A stretch of DNA of 64,000 bases from Coenobita brevimanus (taxonomy: Eukaryota; Arthropoda; Malacostraca; Decapoda; Coenobitidae): the NCBI GenBank assembly GCA_032717465.1, contig CM064712.1:24577432-24641431 (forward strand), given 5' to 3'. Each line of letters begins with the position of its first letter. Positions within the stretch are counted from its first letter, which is position 1. The notes below the pieces were generated by a model that ran no database searches, was not told where the DNA came from, and was given only the letters and a program-made list of their open reading frames with translations. Both the position numbers and the translations under genes were made by a program. Of the stretch, positions 31,006-42,073 are shown one piece after another.

Positions 31006-31936
31006 TTAGAGTACCCAAAGGCAAGGAAATTCGCCTGGCGTTATCCAGGGAGAAATTAATAATTTGTACACTCAGTCAAACAATTATCTTTACACACACG
31101 ATCGATGGATTCACACTCATGTCTATTTCTCACCTTTTTCTTTTTTCTCTTCTGGTGAATACTTTTGAATGAACAGTTTATATGTTACATAAAGTTCTTT
31201 CTTAATGTTGTCGTTTTGATTATACTATTGGCCGTATATAGCTATGAGTGTTTAGTAGAGAATATTTTCATACGTTTCTTCCAGTTTCACAATGTAAAGA
31301 CGGAAAATTGTAAAGATAGCTTTTTGATCAAGCGAACATCGAGGTTTGACTGTTAGATTGCGATGGTTTATTATCCCTGAGACATTGGTAGGAGTACTGG
31401 AGGCGAGTACAGTTAAATGAAGAAGAAAACGAAATACTTGCATAATCTTTCCACAGGCCCATACGCTTTCATGTTTGCGAGGAACCTAATATAAAAGGTC
31501 TGTTACACGAGTGCTGGGTTGGAAGCTAAATTCGCCTCATATTTCACCTCCTGTACTCCTGATTTTCCTCTGCTGACTAATATACATAAGCTGAGAGAGG
31601 CTTGCCGTGCTCCTCCGTCCATATGGAAGTGGTGGACATGTCATAACCGCTAAACACACACCGTGGCTTGATAGGGGAACTTTTCTCCCCGCCTGGCCAC
31701 TGTCAACTTCATCAAAATAAAAATCAAACATAATGAGCCTCACTTCGGATGAGTCTGGTGGAGAAGAGATAGGCTACATTTCCCTGACGGATCCTGACGT
31801 GTGGAGTTGCAGCATAATGGTCTAGTTATTACCCCATTAACCAGCGATGACCAAAATTTACGATAATTCCTGAGGGGAAGCCATTACGAAAGTGACCCTC
31901 GTTTTCAGTATTCCTAGGGGTCACTTTGCACACCAT
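31006..31936. other. No gene seen
   Basis: AT-rich sequence without long frames, splice-bounded exons or recognised repeats. Confidence 0.4.
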
Positions 31937-31983
31937 GGCCGTATTCTCGTCGGATAAGGACGCTCCCTAGCACCTCTTCCCAA
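31937..31983 (+). mobile_element. MITE-A left-end fragment
   Basis: GGCCGTATTCTCGTCGGATA and CGCTCCCTAGCACCTCTTCC form one terminus. The rest of the element is absent. Confidence 0.65.
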
Positions 31984-32078
31984 CTGTCGGGAATCATTGC
32001 ACTCGTTCAACTGCAACAGTCATGTCTGTATGCACCGCTGACAGCCTGGGACGTTCACTTACTGTATATTGGTAAATA

Positions 32079-32414
32079 GGGGGAGGCGGTGGCTGAATCG
32101 GTAGAGAGGCGGCTTGCAGTCCTGATGGACCCAGGTTCGAATCCCGGCTGGGGCAGGGAACAGTTTAAGGATTTGAATTTCATTAAAAGCAGACTTTCCT
32201 GATCTACCAGATGACCCGCCGCCATGTCTAAAAAATACCCCCGCTAATACCAATACACCAGTCCTGTATGAGACAGCTCTAGCATGTATTCAATATGGAC
32301 GGTGGGTGTTAGCGCCGAAGTGGTGACATGTGGAGGTGTAGGAGGACTACTGGGCCTTGGGATAGGCTACTGCCCCCGAGATATAGGCCCTGAAGCCTTT
32401 GCCCAGAGTCGGAC

Positions 32415-32445
<31 letters not shown>
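32079..32445 (+). mobile_element. tRNA-derived SINE (SINE-1), complete with poly-A
   Basis: The tRNA-like head has an A-box TGGCTGAATCGG (32090-32101) and a canonical B-box GGTTCGAATCC (32134-32144). It is not a working tRNA: no acceptor pairing closes it, and a 250-bp unrelated body follows. The body ends CCCAGAGTCGGACACAT and a 27-base A-run. A second copy lies on the minus strand at 51362-51680 with over 80% apparent identity by eye. Confidence 0.85.
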
Positions 32446-32463
32446 CACTGCGGCATACCAGGA

Positions 32464-32465
<2 letters not shown>

Positions 32466-32526
<61 letters not shown>
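32466..32526. repeat. (CT)n microsatellite
   Basis: An uninterrupted CT run of 60 bp just after the SINE-1 poly-A. Confidence 0.96.
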
Positions 32527-32530
<4 letters not shown>

Positions 32531-32827
32531 GGGCATGCTGTCTTGATGGAAAATAAAATGTAAGGCTGGAGAATAAAGGGATGGGGTATGTCCTTGCCTG
32601 AGAATTCTGCGTATAATATGATAAAGGTAGGAAGGCAGGGCCCGTATTTATAAAACCTCCTAAGCTTAAGTTGCGTATAAAATTGTATGTATAAACATCT
32701 ACTAAATTCAGGGATCAAAATACAAAGAATACAGGAGAAAAAATACAAAACCATGAAGATGTGTTACAAGAGGTGACTGTTGTGTTGACGGGTTTATCAT
32801 GGTATTTGGTTAGGAATGTTTATAACT

Positions 32828-33105
<278 letters not shown>

Positions 33106-33138
33106 TGAGTGGCAAGGGTCAACGTCTATGCCTCAGGA

Positions 33139-35162
33139 CAGAGGTCGGCAACCTGCGGCTCTTTTAGGACACTTTCGCGGCTCCAGGGGCTTCAAAATCA
33201 TTTATTCTTTCAGAGCGAAGGCATCATATATCTAGAGCAAAGGCATCATATAACTAGAGCGAAGGCATCATATATCTAGAGCAAAGGCATCATATAACTA
33301 GAGCGAAGGCATCATATATCTAGAGCGAAGGCATCATATAACTAGAGCGAAGGCATCATATAACTAGAGCGAAGGCATCATATAACTAGAGCGAAGGCAT
33401 CATATAACTAGAGAGAAGGCATCATATATCTAGAGCGAAGGCATCATATAACTAGAGCGAAGGCATCATATATCTAGAGCGAAGGCATCATATAACTAGA
33501 GCGAAGGCATCATATAACTAGAGCGAAGGCATCATATAACTAGAGCGAAGGCATCATATAACTAGAGCGAAGGCATCATATAACTAGAGCGAAGGCATCA
33601 TATAACTAGAGCGAAGGCATCATATAACTAGAGCGAAGGCATCATATAACTAGAGCGAAGGCATCATATAACTAGAGCGAAGGCATCATATAACTAGAGC
33701 GAAGGCATCATATAACTAGAGCGAAGGCATCATATAACTAGAGCGAAGGCATCATATAACTAGAGCGAAGGCATCATATAACTAGAGCGAAGGCATCATA
33801 TAACTAGAGCGAAGGCATCATATAACTAGAGCGAAGGCATCATATAACTAGAGCGAAGGCATCATATAACTAGAGCGAAGGCATCATATAACTAGAGCGA
33901 AGGCATCATATAACTAGAGCGAAGGCATCATATAACTAGAGCGAAGGCATCATATAACTAGAGCGAAGGCATCATATAACTAGAGCGAAGGCATCATATA
34001 ACTAGAGCGAAGGCATCATATATCTAGAGCGAAGGCATCATATAACTAGAGCGAAGGCATCATATAACTAGAGCGAAGGCATCATATAACTAGAGCGAAG
34101 GCATCATATAACTAGAGTAACTAGAGCGAAGGCATCATATAACTAGAGCGAAGGCATCATATAACTAGAGCGAAGGCATCATATAACTAGAGCGAAGGCA
34201 TCATATAACTAGAGCGAAGGCATCATATAACTAGAGCGAAGGCATCATATAACTAGAGCGAAGGCATCATATAACTAGAGCGAAGGCATCATATAACTAG
34301 AGCGAAGGCATCATATAACTAGAGCGAAGGCATCATATAACTAGAGCGAAGGCATCATATAACTAGAGCGAAGGCATCATATAACTAGAGCGAAGGCATC
34401 ATATAACTAGAGCGAAGGCATCATATAACTAGAGCGAAGGCATCATATAACTAGAGCGAAGGCATCATATAACTAGAGCGAAGGCATCATATAACTAGAG
34501 CGAAGGCATCATATAACTAGAGCGAAGGCATCATATAACTAGAGAGAAGGCATCATATATCTAGAGCGAAGGCATCATATAACTAGAGCGAAGGCATCAT
34601 ATATCTAGAGCGAAGGCATCATATAACTAGAGCGAAGGCATCATATAACTAGAGCGAAGGCATCATATAACTAGAGCGAAGGCATCATATAACTAGAGCG
34701 AAGGCATCATATAACTAGAGCGAAGGCATCATATAACTAGAGCGAAGGCATCATATAACTAGAGCGAAGGCATCATATAACTAGAGCGAAGGCATCATAT
34801 AACTAGAGCGAAGGCATCATATAACTAGAGCGAAGGCATCATATAACTAGAGCGAAGGCATCATATAACTAGAGCGAAGGCATCATATAACTAGAGCGAA
34901 GGCATCATATAACTAGAGCGAAGGCATCATATAACTATACTAAAGCATACTGAATACATTAGAGAACACATTATTATATTTTGATTCGCTTTGTGAATAT
35001 ATGTAGATCGAACAATATCACCGTAATGTTTTGTATATATTTAGAAGTACTGTAGATTTCGGTTTATGAAACAATTTTTTTGTACTGCGGCTCCGACAGT
35101 ACTACATTTTATGAAACTTTAACATAAATGGCTCTTCCAGCTTTAAGGGTTGCTGATCCCTG
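33139..35162. mobile_element. Non-autonomous hAT element carrying a minisatellite
   Basis: The left terminus CAGAGGTCGGCAACC and the right terminus, read inverted as CAGGGATCAGCAACC, match at 12 of 15 positions and have the usual hAT CAG.G start. The flanks are CCTCAGGA (33131-33138) and CCTTAGGA (35163-35170), an 8-bp target duplication with one change, as expected for hAT. Of 2,024 bp, about 1.73 kb is a 22-bp tandem array. No transposase remains. The remaining arms contain CTGCGGCTC blocks near each end. Confidence 0.88.
33212..34936. repeat. 22-bp minisatellite inside the hAT element, about 78 units
   Basis: The unit AGCGAAGGCATCATATAACT plus AG repeats nearly perfectly. A minority variant has TATCT for TAACT, often alternating with the major form at the left edge. 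One 9-bp partial unit interrupts the phase near 34118. A distinctive run of variants starting with GAGAGAAGGC occurs at 33411 and again at 34542, exactly 51 units plus 9 bp apart. Confidence 0.97.
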
Positions 35163-35170
35163 CCTTAGGA

Positions 35171-35754
35171 GAAAGAGGTGTCAGGATTGGCAAGCTATGA
35201 AAGGATTACTGATAGAAAAAAAAAATGATATGTCTATAAAGCAAGTGACAAAAGGACCTTCGACACCGTCTCTCTCTCTCTCTCTTCCCTCTCCATCTCC
35301 CCACTTAACTTCCCCACCCAACCTCTCTCTTCCCCCTCCACCTCCCCACCTACCTTTCCCACCCTGCCCCTCGCCTCACACATCCGCAACGCATTAAACA
35401 CTTCCCACACTCCGTCCTCTCGTAGTTCCGCCTGCATTTGCCTCAAGACGTAATTATGCAACTCAGGGGAAACTTTTCGAAATGAAGACGTTACACATAG
35501 ATTTATTATTCCAACCTCTCAACCATTAAAAATCCTCCTTTAAATTACATGAAATCGTCTGTCGAAGGCTTGGTTAGAGTAAAAAGTAAGTCATTTAATC
35601 CAAGACTTTATAATTCAGCCTCAACAACCCCCCCCCCTCAAAAAAATGTCAAAAAAATGTCAGGTGTTATTTCCCGTGTTAAGCAGACACTTTTCATTCA
35701 CACATGTCCTGCTCTAAACAGTCTTGGAATTTCCGTAAAGTCTTTTCGTCACCC
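35171..35754. other. No gene seen; CT-rich stretch
   Basis: A pyrimidine-rich stretch lies at 35268-35390. Flanking sequence has no supported exon. Confidence 0.4.
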
Positions 35755-35893
35755 GCTTATTCTCCATATTACACCTCTATATCCACTTTGTCATTAATGC
35801 AAACTATGTCGATATGAAAACGATATATGAGGGAAGAGAAGATAATGATAAGGTGTAATATGCAAAATAAATCGCAAACGAAAAGGTGTTGCA
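35755..35893 (+). mobile_element. Partial MITE-A copy
   Basis: The right half is clear: AAGGTGTAATATGCAAAATA, AATCGCAAACGAAAAGGTGT. The left end is degenerate. Confidence 0.5.
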
Positions 35894-36019
35894 GTGTAAA
35901 AAAAAAAAAGAAAGAAGAATACAACCCCCTGCTTCACACACCACTATAATTATGTCTCCCAGTTTTAAGCCTGAATATTAAAGGTGATAAATCGCGCCTT
36001 CTCAACTTTCTCCAAATTA

Positions 36020-36306
36020 ATGCCAGACGACGATGATATTCACCTGAGAGTGGGTTATAGGAGCCTGGGAGCGTTGATACTGTTACTCATGGTCCTACTG
36101 CAAAGGAAGCTCCCCAACAACACTTCCTTAGCGATTTATTCTTGGATACGGTTGGATGATATCGCTTTGTACATTATTAATGCAGAGTATGGCGACATTG
36201 GAAGAATTTACGGAACACAGTAGAGGTAAGTAAAATGTGATAAACAAAAACAAATTACTTTCGAAAAGGTGTTAGGGAGCTTCCTCAATCAACGAGAATA
36301 CGGGCC
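36020..36306 (+). mobile_element. Family C repeat followed by MITE-A copy 5
   Basis: The family C block (GCCAGACGACGATGATATTC, TATAGGAGCCTGGGAG) occupies 36020-36072. MITE-A spans about 36083-36306, with AAGGAAGCTCCCCAACAACA at the left, TATGCAGAGTATGGCGACAT in the core and GTGTTAGGGAGCTTCCTCAA then ACGAGAATACGGGCC at the right. Confidence 0.72.
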
Positions 36307-36848
36307 ACAGCATCAGGAATATTCACACTAAATATTCAACCCTGCACATGATCGATTTTGAGAGAGTCCATAATGTTATTTTGACACTGTAATTCCATAT
36401 ACATTCATGAGCATACCTCACACTCTCATCCTAATTTACATTCGTCCTACACTAAAAAAATATACATACTCGTCATGCAAATTCTTATTCCATTTCGCTG
36501 TGACGTCGTAACGAAGCTGAGTGTCGAAAAAGAAAAAGAGTGTGTGGGAGAGACTCATCTATATACGCGACATTCAGCAACATGGGTAGTGCCGAGATGC
36601 TGGGGATAACGTGACTGGCAGCGGGTGGTAGTGCTGTCTGTTGCTGTTCAGTGATTCTGAGTGTGCTGATTTGGTCTGTGTTGATGCTGTCTTGTCATGT
36701 AGCAGCTGGATCTAAAATGACTGGGAGGGGTCGTAATGCTGTCTGCTGCTGCTGCTGTCCAGTGATTCTGAGTGCTGTTTGCTCTGTGTTGTTGCTGTCT
36801 TGTGATATGCTGTTTCTTGCTGTCTAAAGATTAATGGGGGTAGAAGGG
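36307..36848. other. No gene seen
   Basis: GCTG/TGCTGT-rich sequence at 36590-36830 forms weak direct repeats (GTGATTCTGAGTG). No coding support. Confidence 0.4.
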
Positions 36849-37079
36849 TGAGAGACTAACTAGAAGAGTGTGAGTGAGGTGGAGTGGGAGAGGAGGAAAG
36901 GAAGACCAAGGATGAGATGCAGGGATGAAGTGGAGACAAATATGAGACTGTGAGTTGGAGGGAGGGCATCGAAATGGCAGAGGACAGGGCGACGTGGAGG
37001 CGATGTGTTTGTGGCCATCCCTTACCGGATTGAGGCGCCCGACAATAGATAGACAGATAGATAGACATACAGATGAATC
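36849..37079 (+). mobile_element. 5'-truncated RTE-2 family copy with GATA tail
   Basis: GAGAGACTAACTAGAAGAGT to GGCGACGTGGAGGCGATGTG matches the last ~200 bp of the RTE-2 coding region. ATTGAGGCGCCCGACAATAG and (GATA)n complete the 3' end. Confidence 0.8.
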
Positions 37080-37365
37080 GATATAGATAGACAGATTGAT
37101 AAATAAATAGAAAGGTAAATCGTTCCAGCGCTGTCTTTGTGCTGTTGCTGCTCCTGGCTTCTTGTGGTGTGGCAGTGACGAAATGCAGGGCTAAAATGAT
37201 AGGGAGGGGGAGTGGCAGTGCTGTCTGTTGCTGCTGTCGCTGTCTAATGATTTTGGGCTGGGGTAGGAGCAGGGATGGGAAGAAGGAAAAGGAACGTGTT
37301 GGTGGTTGAAGGCAGAGAGGGGGGCACAGTGAAGGGAGAATAATAATGCTGTCTGTCTGTTGCTG

Positions 37366-37424
<59 letters not shown>
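37366..37424. repeat. (GT)n microsatellite
   Basis: An unbroken GT run of nearly 60 bp. Confidence 0.96.
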
Positions 37425-37427
<3 letters not shown>

Positions 37428-37844
37428 GGAAGGGGGTACAATAAATGGACATGGTCGGACGGACAGGAGTGAACATCAGAGGCTGGGATGCTGATGGACA
37501 GATGGGCAGGGCAGGGGAGGATCATTATCTTCTATCCAGCTCAGTTGGCGGTCAGATGCAGTCAACATGGAGGATCGTTTCGAACAGTAACCATGGAGAC
37601 TCAGTCCTACCTCGCGGCTCGTATCGAAGTCCATGCAACCACGACTTGCTATTCAGTTTCTTGGAGTTACCCATTCCCTTCAAGTGAAAAGAAAATGTTT
37701 GTCACTACACTCAAAGAAAATGGGTATTGTAGGTTGGATGTCATGGGCGTGGTGAAGATTTATATCAGTCTTCTCCAAGCAGGGAAACACCAAGACAGGA
37801 AGCACACCGGCTCGTATACATTTGGCATTCATGACGCAAGTGAA
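37425..37844. other. No supported gene
   Basis: A frame through 37558-37750 has mixed composition (SVSWSYPFPSSEKKMF) and a GTGAAG that could be a donor, but no clear acceptor. I do not call it an exon. Confidence 0.35.
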
Positions 37845-38275
37845 AAAGAAGGAATGAAGAGAGGGAGGGAGGATGGAAGGAAGGAAGGAAGGAAGGACGA
37901 AAGGAAGGATGAGGCGGGAAACCATTGTTAGAACCACAAATAGGTATGACGGGAGGAAGGATGAAAGGAAGGAAACCCGAAAGGGAGGAAAGAAATGAAA
38001 GGAAGGAAGGAAAGGAAAGAGAAAGGAGGGGTGGAAGTATAGGAAAATGAAAAATAGGAAGACAGGAAAGACGGAAGGAAGACAAGAAACGAAGGAAAGA
38101 ACAAAAATTAGGAAGGAAAGAGAAAAAAAGAAAGACAGAGGGCACGAAGGAAGGGAGGAAGAACTGAAGGTAGGATGGAAAGAAACAAAAAAGGAATGAA
38201 AGAAACAAGAAACGAAAGAAGGAAGAAGAACGGAAAAAAAAATGAAAGAAGGAAGGAAGGACGGTAGTGAGAGGC
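37845..38275. repeat. Degenerate (GGAA)n polypurine tract
   Basis: About 430 bp consist almost only of A and G on the + strand, with GGAA as the main unit. Long minus-strand frames through it are composition artefacts. Confidence 0.85.
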
Positions 38276-38399
38276 ACCATCAGGCCTGCCAACAAGGAAG
38301 CCAAGGAAGTGTTACCAGTTTGTCTGTGGAGAATACAGCTGTCTCCTTGGGGCTTCTCACTCCACTACACTTCTACTGTATATTAAGGCAGCAGCTCAA

Positions 38400-38996
38400 C
38401 TTTCAAGACTTTACGACAGACATCAAAGCCAAAAGTCGGGTCGGGCTTGGCCGGGGGACTGGTGGGCAAAATATGTTATGGTCGGGTTTGGTGGGCAGGT
38501 TGGTCTGCAAAATTTGTTGTGGTCGGGTTTGGTCGGAGCGCTGGTCGGGAATTAAGTTATGTCACGTAATTTTGGTGTCAATATTTTAGGCCATCTAAAA
38601 GTGCTTGTCTTCTTGATATGGTTGGCATCACAAAAATACATGAGAATACTGAAGTGTTATTGGCAGAGTAAATCGCAAAGGAAGGGGTGTTACATCTACT
38701 GAGCAACATGGAATGCGACACTTTCTTGCATATTCTCCTTTGTGCTCTCTCTCTCTCTCTCTCTCTTCTGACTTAGTTTTTTGCAATTGGTCTCAAGAAC
38801 AATTCACTTCTCCCACATCTCAGACCTTTCTTTTCATTTAACCCCTCTCATGTTTGGAGCAGCTCTAGCATTTTCTTCCAGTTAATCTCAGACGGTTTCC
38901 TTCAGCTGATTGAGTCACATGATCTGAGTCAGGTTAATTCTGTATGTATTTCGCGTCTCAAGGTCGATACGCCAAACGAGTGAATTCCAGCAAAGA
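38400..38996. other. Short GGTCGGG repeats, MITE-A and family C fragments; no gene
   Basis: GGTCGGGTTTGGT occurs twice at 38480-38540. A MITE-A right-end piece (GTAAATCGCAAAGGAAGGGG) lies at about 38660, a CT run at 38741-38766 and a family C fragment near 38885-38930. Confidence 0.5.
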
Positions 38997-39020
38997 ATGA
39001 GTTGTGGGAGCTTGAGTGCC

Positions 39021-39024
<4 letters not shown>

Positions 39025-39059
<35 letters not shown>

Positions 39060-39060
39060 T
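39025..39060. repeat. (ATT)n microsatellite
   Basis: About 12 ATT units. A 25-base T-run follows at 39350 in T-rich sequence. Confidence 0.93.
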
Positions 39061-39802
39061 CTTTATCATCAAACTTTTTTTTTTACCCCTTTTTCTTTCG
39101 CTATTGTCATCATTTCAAACTTTCTTCCTCGTATCCTTCCGCATTTATAACCGATCCCACGTTTACTGAGCATAACTTCCCGCTTCGTTTTTGTCGCCTT
39201 TACGAGTTTAGTGCTATATATCTTTTTCCCTTCTATAAACGATCCTACCTATGTTCAGTATACATATCCTCTTCTCCTTCGCTTAAGTTACCTTTATAAA
39301 TTTCAATCAAACTTAAATTCAGTATTCGTTTCCCCTCACCTTTGTCGCTTTTTTTTTTTTTTTTTTTTTTTTTTCATGGCAAAGGATCACGGGAAGGCAT
39401 TTTTTTTTCTTGTCATTCCGTAAACTTTTTTTTTTTTTTTCATAGGCCATTTCGTATGTCATATACTTTTTTTCTCCACGCATTTCATAAGCCATCATTT
39501 TTATCAGCCATTTCGCAAGCTATCAATTGTTATCATCTTCATTACGTAACTTCGCGGGATACGACCCACGACCCTCCAGCCTCCAAGACCCGCCACTGCA
39601 TCGTGTAAGAGCCTGGCCATGTGCTTTTAGTGACAGCCCGCGAGGTTAGATTTTAGTTTATTTTTGTACTTTTGATATATATGAAAAACCTGGACTGGGG
39701 AAATTTTTTAAGATGGAAGGATATGGGTAACTGGGAGGATGCGAGACGTGAGGGTTGAAAGGAAAGGGATGTCGTTTGGTACCACATGCCTGGTTTGTTT
39801 TG

Positions 39803-39807
<5 letters not shown>
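39061..39807. other. T-rich sequence, no gene seen
   Basis: T-runs lie at 39350-39374 and 39425-39440. TTTCGYAAGCYAT/TTTCATAAGCCAT-like short repeats recur at about 39441-39520. Confidence 0.4.
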
Positions 39808-39834
<27 letters not shown>

Positions 39835-39836
39835 TC

Positions 39837-39864
<28 letters not shown>
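39808..39864. repeat. (GA)n-(GT)n compound microsatellite
   Basis: GA repeats pass directly into GT repeats. Confidence 0.95.
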
Positions 39865-39867
<3 letters not shown>

Positions 39868-40159
39868 TCTCATACTTTACTTCTAAAACTTTTAATATGA
39901 ATCCTCCCAACCCTTCATCTTCTACATTACTAGTGCTTGTCCACAAAAATTTGTGGGACTAATAGCCTTTCCATCGTCAAATATTTGCAAATACCATTAT
40001 CTTTGTTTCCACACCGTTATTGAGCCCACAATGACCAATTCTGACCAAGAAGTTGACAAATATTTTTTTTGCATGTCGCAATTTCCGATAATTTCGCGCC
40101 GTCGCGTTGCGCGCGATCGCCATTTATATGTATTTTTCTGACACTCCCTGGACTTACTT

Positions 40160-40186
40160 CGACCTAATGTAAATAGAATTAGGTCG
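40160..40186. repeat. 9-bp inverted repeat
   Basis: CGACCTAAT and ATTAGGTCG are separated by 9 bp. A CpG-rich patch (GCGCCGTCGCGTTGCGCGCG) lies 60 bp upstream at about 40096. Their role is unknown. Confidence 0.5.
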
Positions 40187-40213
40187 ATCTACAGTTCCCG
40201 TGAAAGAAACGAA

Positions 40214-40214
<1 letters not shown>

Positions 40215-40263
<49 letters not shown>

Positions 40264-40468
40264 ACCATATTTTTTCAATACTGGCGTGAATAACTATGTA
40301 TGTTTCACTCATTTTGCTTCATTCCCTGCATACTGTACATTGTTAAGCTTCAGACGTGCCACACTGACTGGCGTGTTGCTCATTAATGGTATCTACTATC
40401 TACTGATCTATCCCAGCACCTCCATCTTGACAAACATCTGCATCTTCACCATCAGCTAATTTACCGCT

Positions 40469-40537
<69 letters not shown>
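40215..40537. repeat. (AC)n and (CT)n microsatellites
   Basis: AC lies at 40215-40260 and CT at 40472-40537, with ordinary sequence between. Confidence 0.95.
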
Positions 40538-40541
<4 letters not shown>

Positions 40542-40559
40542 GAATATTAGGGAACTCTC

Positions 40560-40880
40560 ATATCTTTCTTTCCTCCATTCTGTCCACTTCTCTCTCCCTC
40601 TATCTCTTCATAAAACCCTGTGATATTTCTTAGTCTCTCCATCTCTCCAGTCTCTCCATCTCTCCAGTCCCTCCCTCTATCTAGTCTCTCCGCCTCATCA
40701 AACTCTTTTCTCTTAGGTCCCTTCATATCCCAAGCCCCTTCATATCTCCACTTTCTCCATCTGTCCAGTCTCTCAACCTTTCTACCTCTCCAGTTTCCCT
40801 ACATCTTCCTGGTCTCTCCTCTCCAGTATCTTATCTCCAGTCTCTCCATCTCTCCCTCTTCTCCTCCAATCTCTCCACCA
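40560..40880 (+). repeat. Pyrimidine-rich CTCTCCAG-type repeats
   Basis: Short units such as TCTCCATCTCTCCAG recur. The tract ends immediately before candidate exon C and could act as its polypyrimidine tract. Confidence 0.6.
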
Positions 40881-40882
40881 AG

Positions 40883-41072
40883 TGGAGGTGTCAGGGTGGC
40901 CAGCGAATCAAAGAATATTCATTAACTCGATCGTCACTGACGCCACAAACACCGCTGTCATCCCGGCTGTCTCCCTGCGTGACGGCTGTGTGGCTGAGGA
41001 CGCTGCAGGCTGTGTTTTGCTGTGTTTAGAAGCAGGAGGAGGTGGGGGAGGACTGTGTTTACTGTGTTGTGG
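40883..41072 (+). CDS. Candidate exon C of the long-exon gene
   Basis: After a long pyrimidine tract, two AG sites (40882 and 40894) lie 12 bp apart. Either gives two bases that would complete the single base left by exon B. The frame then reads GWPANQRIFINSIVTDAT, followed by NTAVIPAVSLRDGCVAED, with third-position C/G richness unlike the repeats around it, and meets GG|GTAAGG at 41073. The Gly-rich end could instead be read with an earlier GTGGGG donor. The linkage to an exon 27 kb upstream rests on phase and strand only. Function is unknown. Confidence 0.35.
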
Positions 41073-41089
41073 GTAAGGTGGAGAAATAA

Positions 41090-41400
41090 GGAAGACTGCA
41101 GCCAATGTGGTGGTGGAGGGGAAGGAAAATTGCACTTGCTGTGGTAAAGGAGGATAGTGTCTGCTGTGGTGGTGGGGAAGGGGGATTGAGTCTGTTGTGG
41201 TGGTGGGGAAGGAGGAATGTGGCTGTTGTGGTGGTGGTGGTGGGGAAGGAGGATTGTGTGTACGAGTACTGTGGTGGTGGGAAGGAGAATTGTCTGTTGT
41301 GGTGGTGGAGGGTAAGAAGGTTGGTGCCTACTGTTGTAGTGGTGAGGAGGCAGGGGGGATTTTAACTATCGTGATGGTGATTGTGGTGTGATTATAGGGG
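41090..41400. repeat. GTGGTGG-rich minisatellite
   Basis: Degenerate units of the type TGTGGTGGTGGGGAAGGAGG recur with variable spacing. Gly/Val-rich frames here are artefacts. Confidence 0.7.
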
Positions 41401-42073
41401 GCGATACGTGGTGGAGATTGCTTCTGATGTGTGCTCTGAGACCTGATGGGAAGGAGATTGAAGGATTGTAGTGGTGTTGTGTTCTTGCTTTGAAGTGGGG
41501 GATGCAACTGTGTTGGTGTTGTTGTGATGCCCTGGAAGTGACTGTCGTGATGGGAGTGGGAGCAGGAATCACGTCTCTCTAGTTTTGACGAGTTTGTGTA
41601 CCAGCTTCTATTAGTATGGTGGTTGTTGCGTTGCATGAGGCATTGTTTTCATGGTACTGTAGGTAGTAAGGCGTGTGGGTTGTGGCTGTGGTGGTGGTGG
41701 TGGTGGGGGGGTCTTGGTATGGTGCTAAACGGGTAGATATTGTTACTCTTGCTGTGGTGGTCGATTGGCAGTGGTAGTTAGTGAGGAGCTGTGGTTGCTA
41801 TGGTGAAGCTTATTGGATTGTCTTGCTGTTAGGGTGGTCATTGTGGTTGATGATAATGACTGTCTTAGCTGATGAGGTAGTTGTTATGCCAGTCATTGTT
41901 ACTTTTTTGGTGGTTGTGGCGGTGGGATTGCTTTTGTTGTGGTGTGGTTGGTTGGTGTGACGCTGGATGTATAGTTGTTGTGGAGGTTGCGGTGGTGGGG
42001 GTTGCCTTTGTTGAAATATTACGTTGACTAGGCAATTAATGCCGACAGAAGTGTTCCGGTAACTAATTATATG
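41401..42073. other. GT-rich sequence, no gene seen
   Basis: GGTGGTTGTGG-like sequence of low complexity continues without a regular period. Confidence 0.45.

Noticed and set aside
32084..32156. tRNA gene suggested by perfect A and B boxes
   Set aside because: No acceptor stem closes it, and a colinear body plus poly-A recur at 51362-51680, so it is the head of a SINE.
33212..34936. CRISPR-like array
   Set aside because: Units are direct, 22 bp long and contiguous without unique spacers, and they lie inside a eukaryotic hAT element. This is a minisatellite.
37488..37931. Possible exon with fibronectin-like wording
   Set aside because: There is no clear acceptor, the frame runs into the GGAA repeat, and similarity was impressionistic only.
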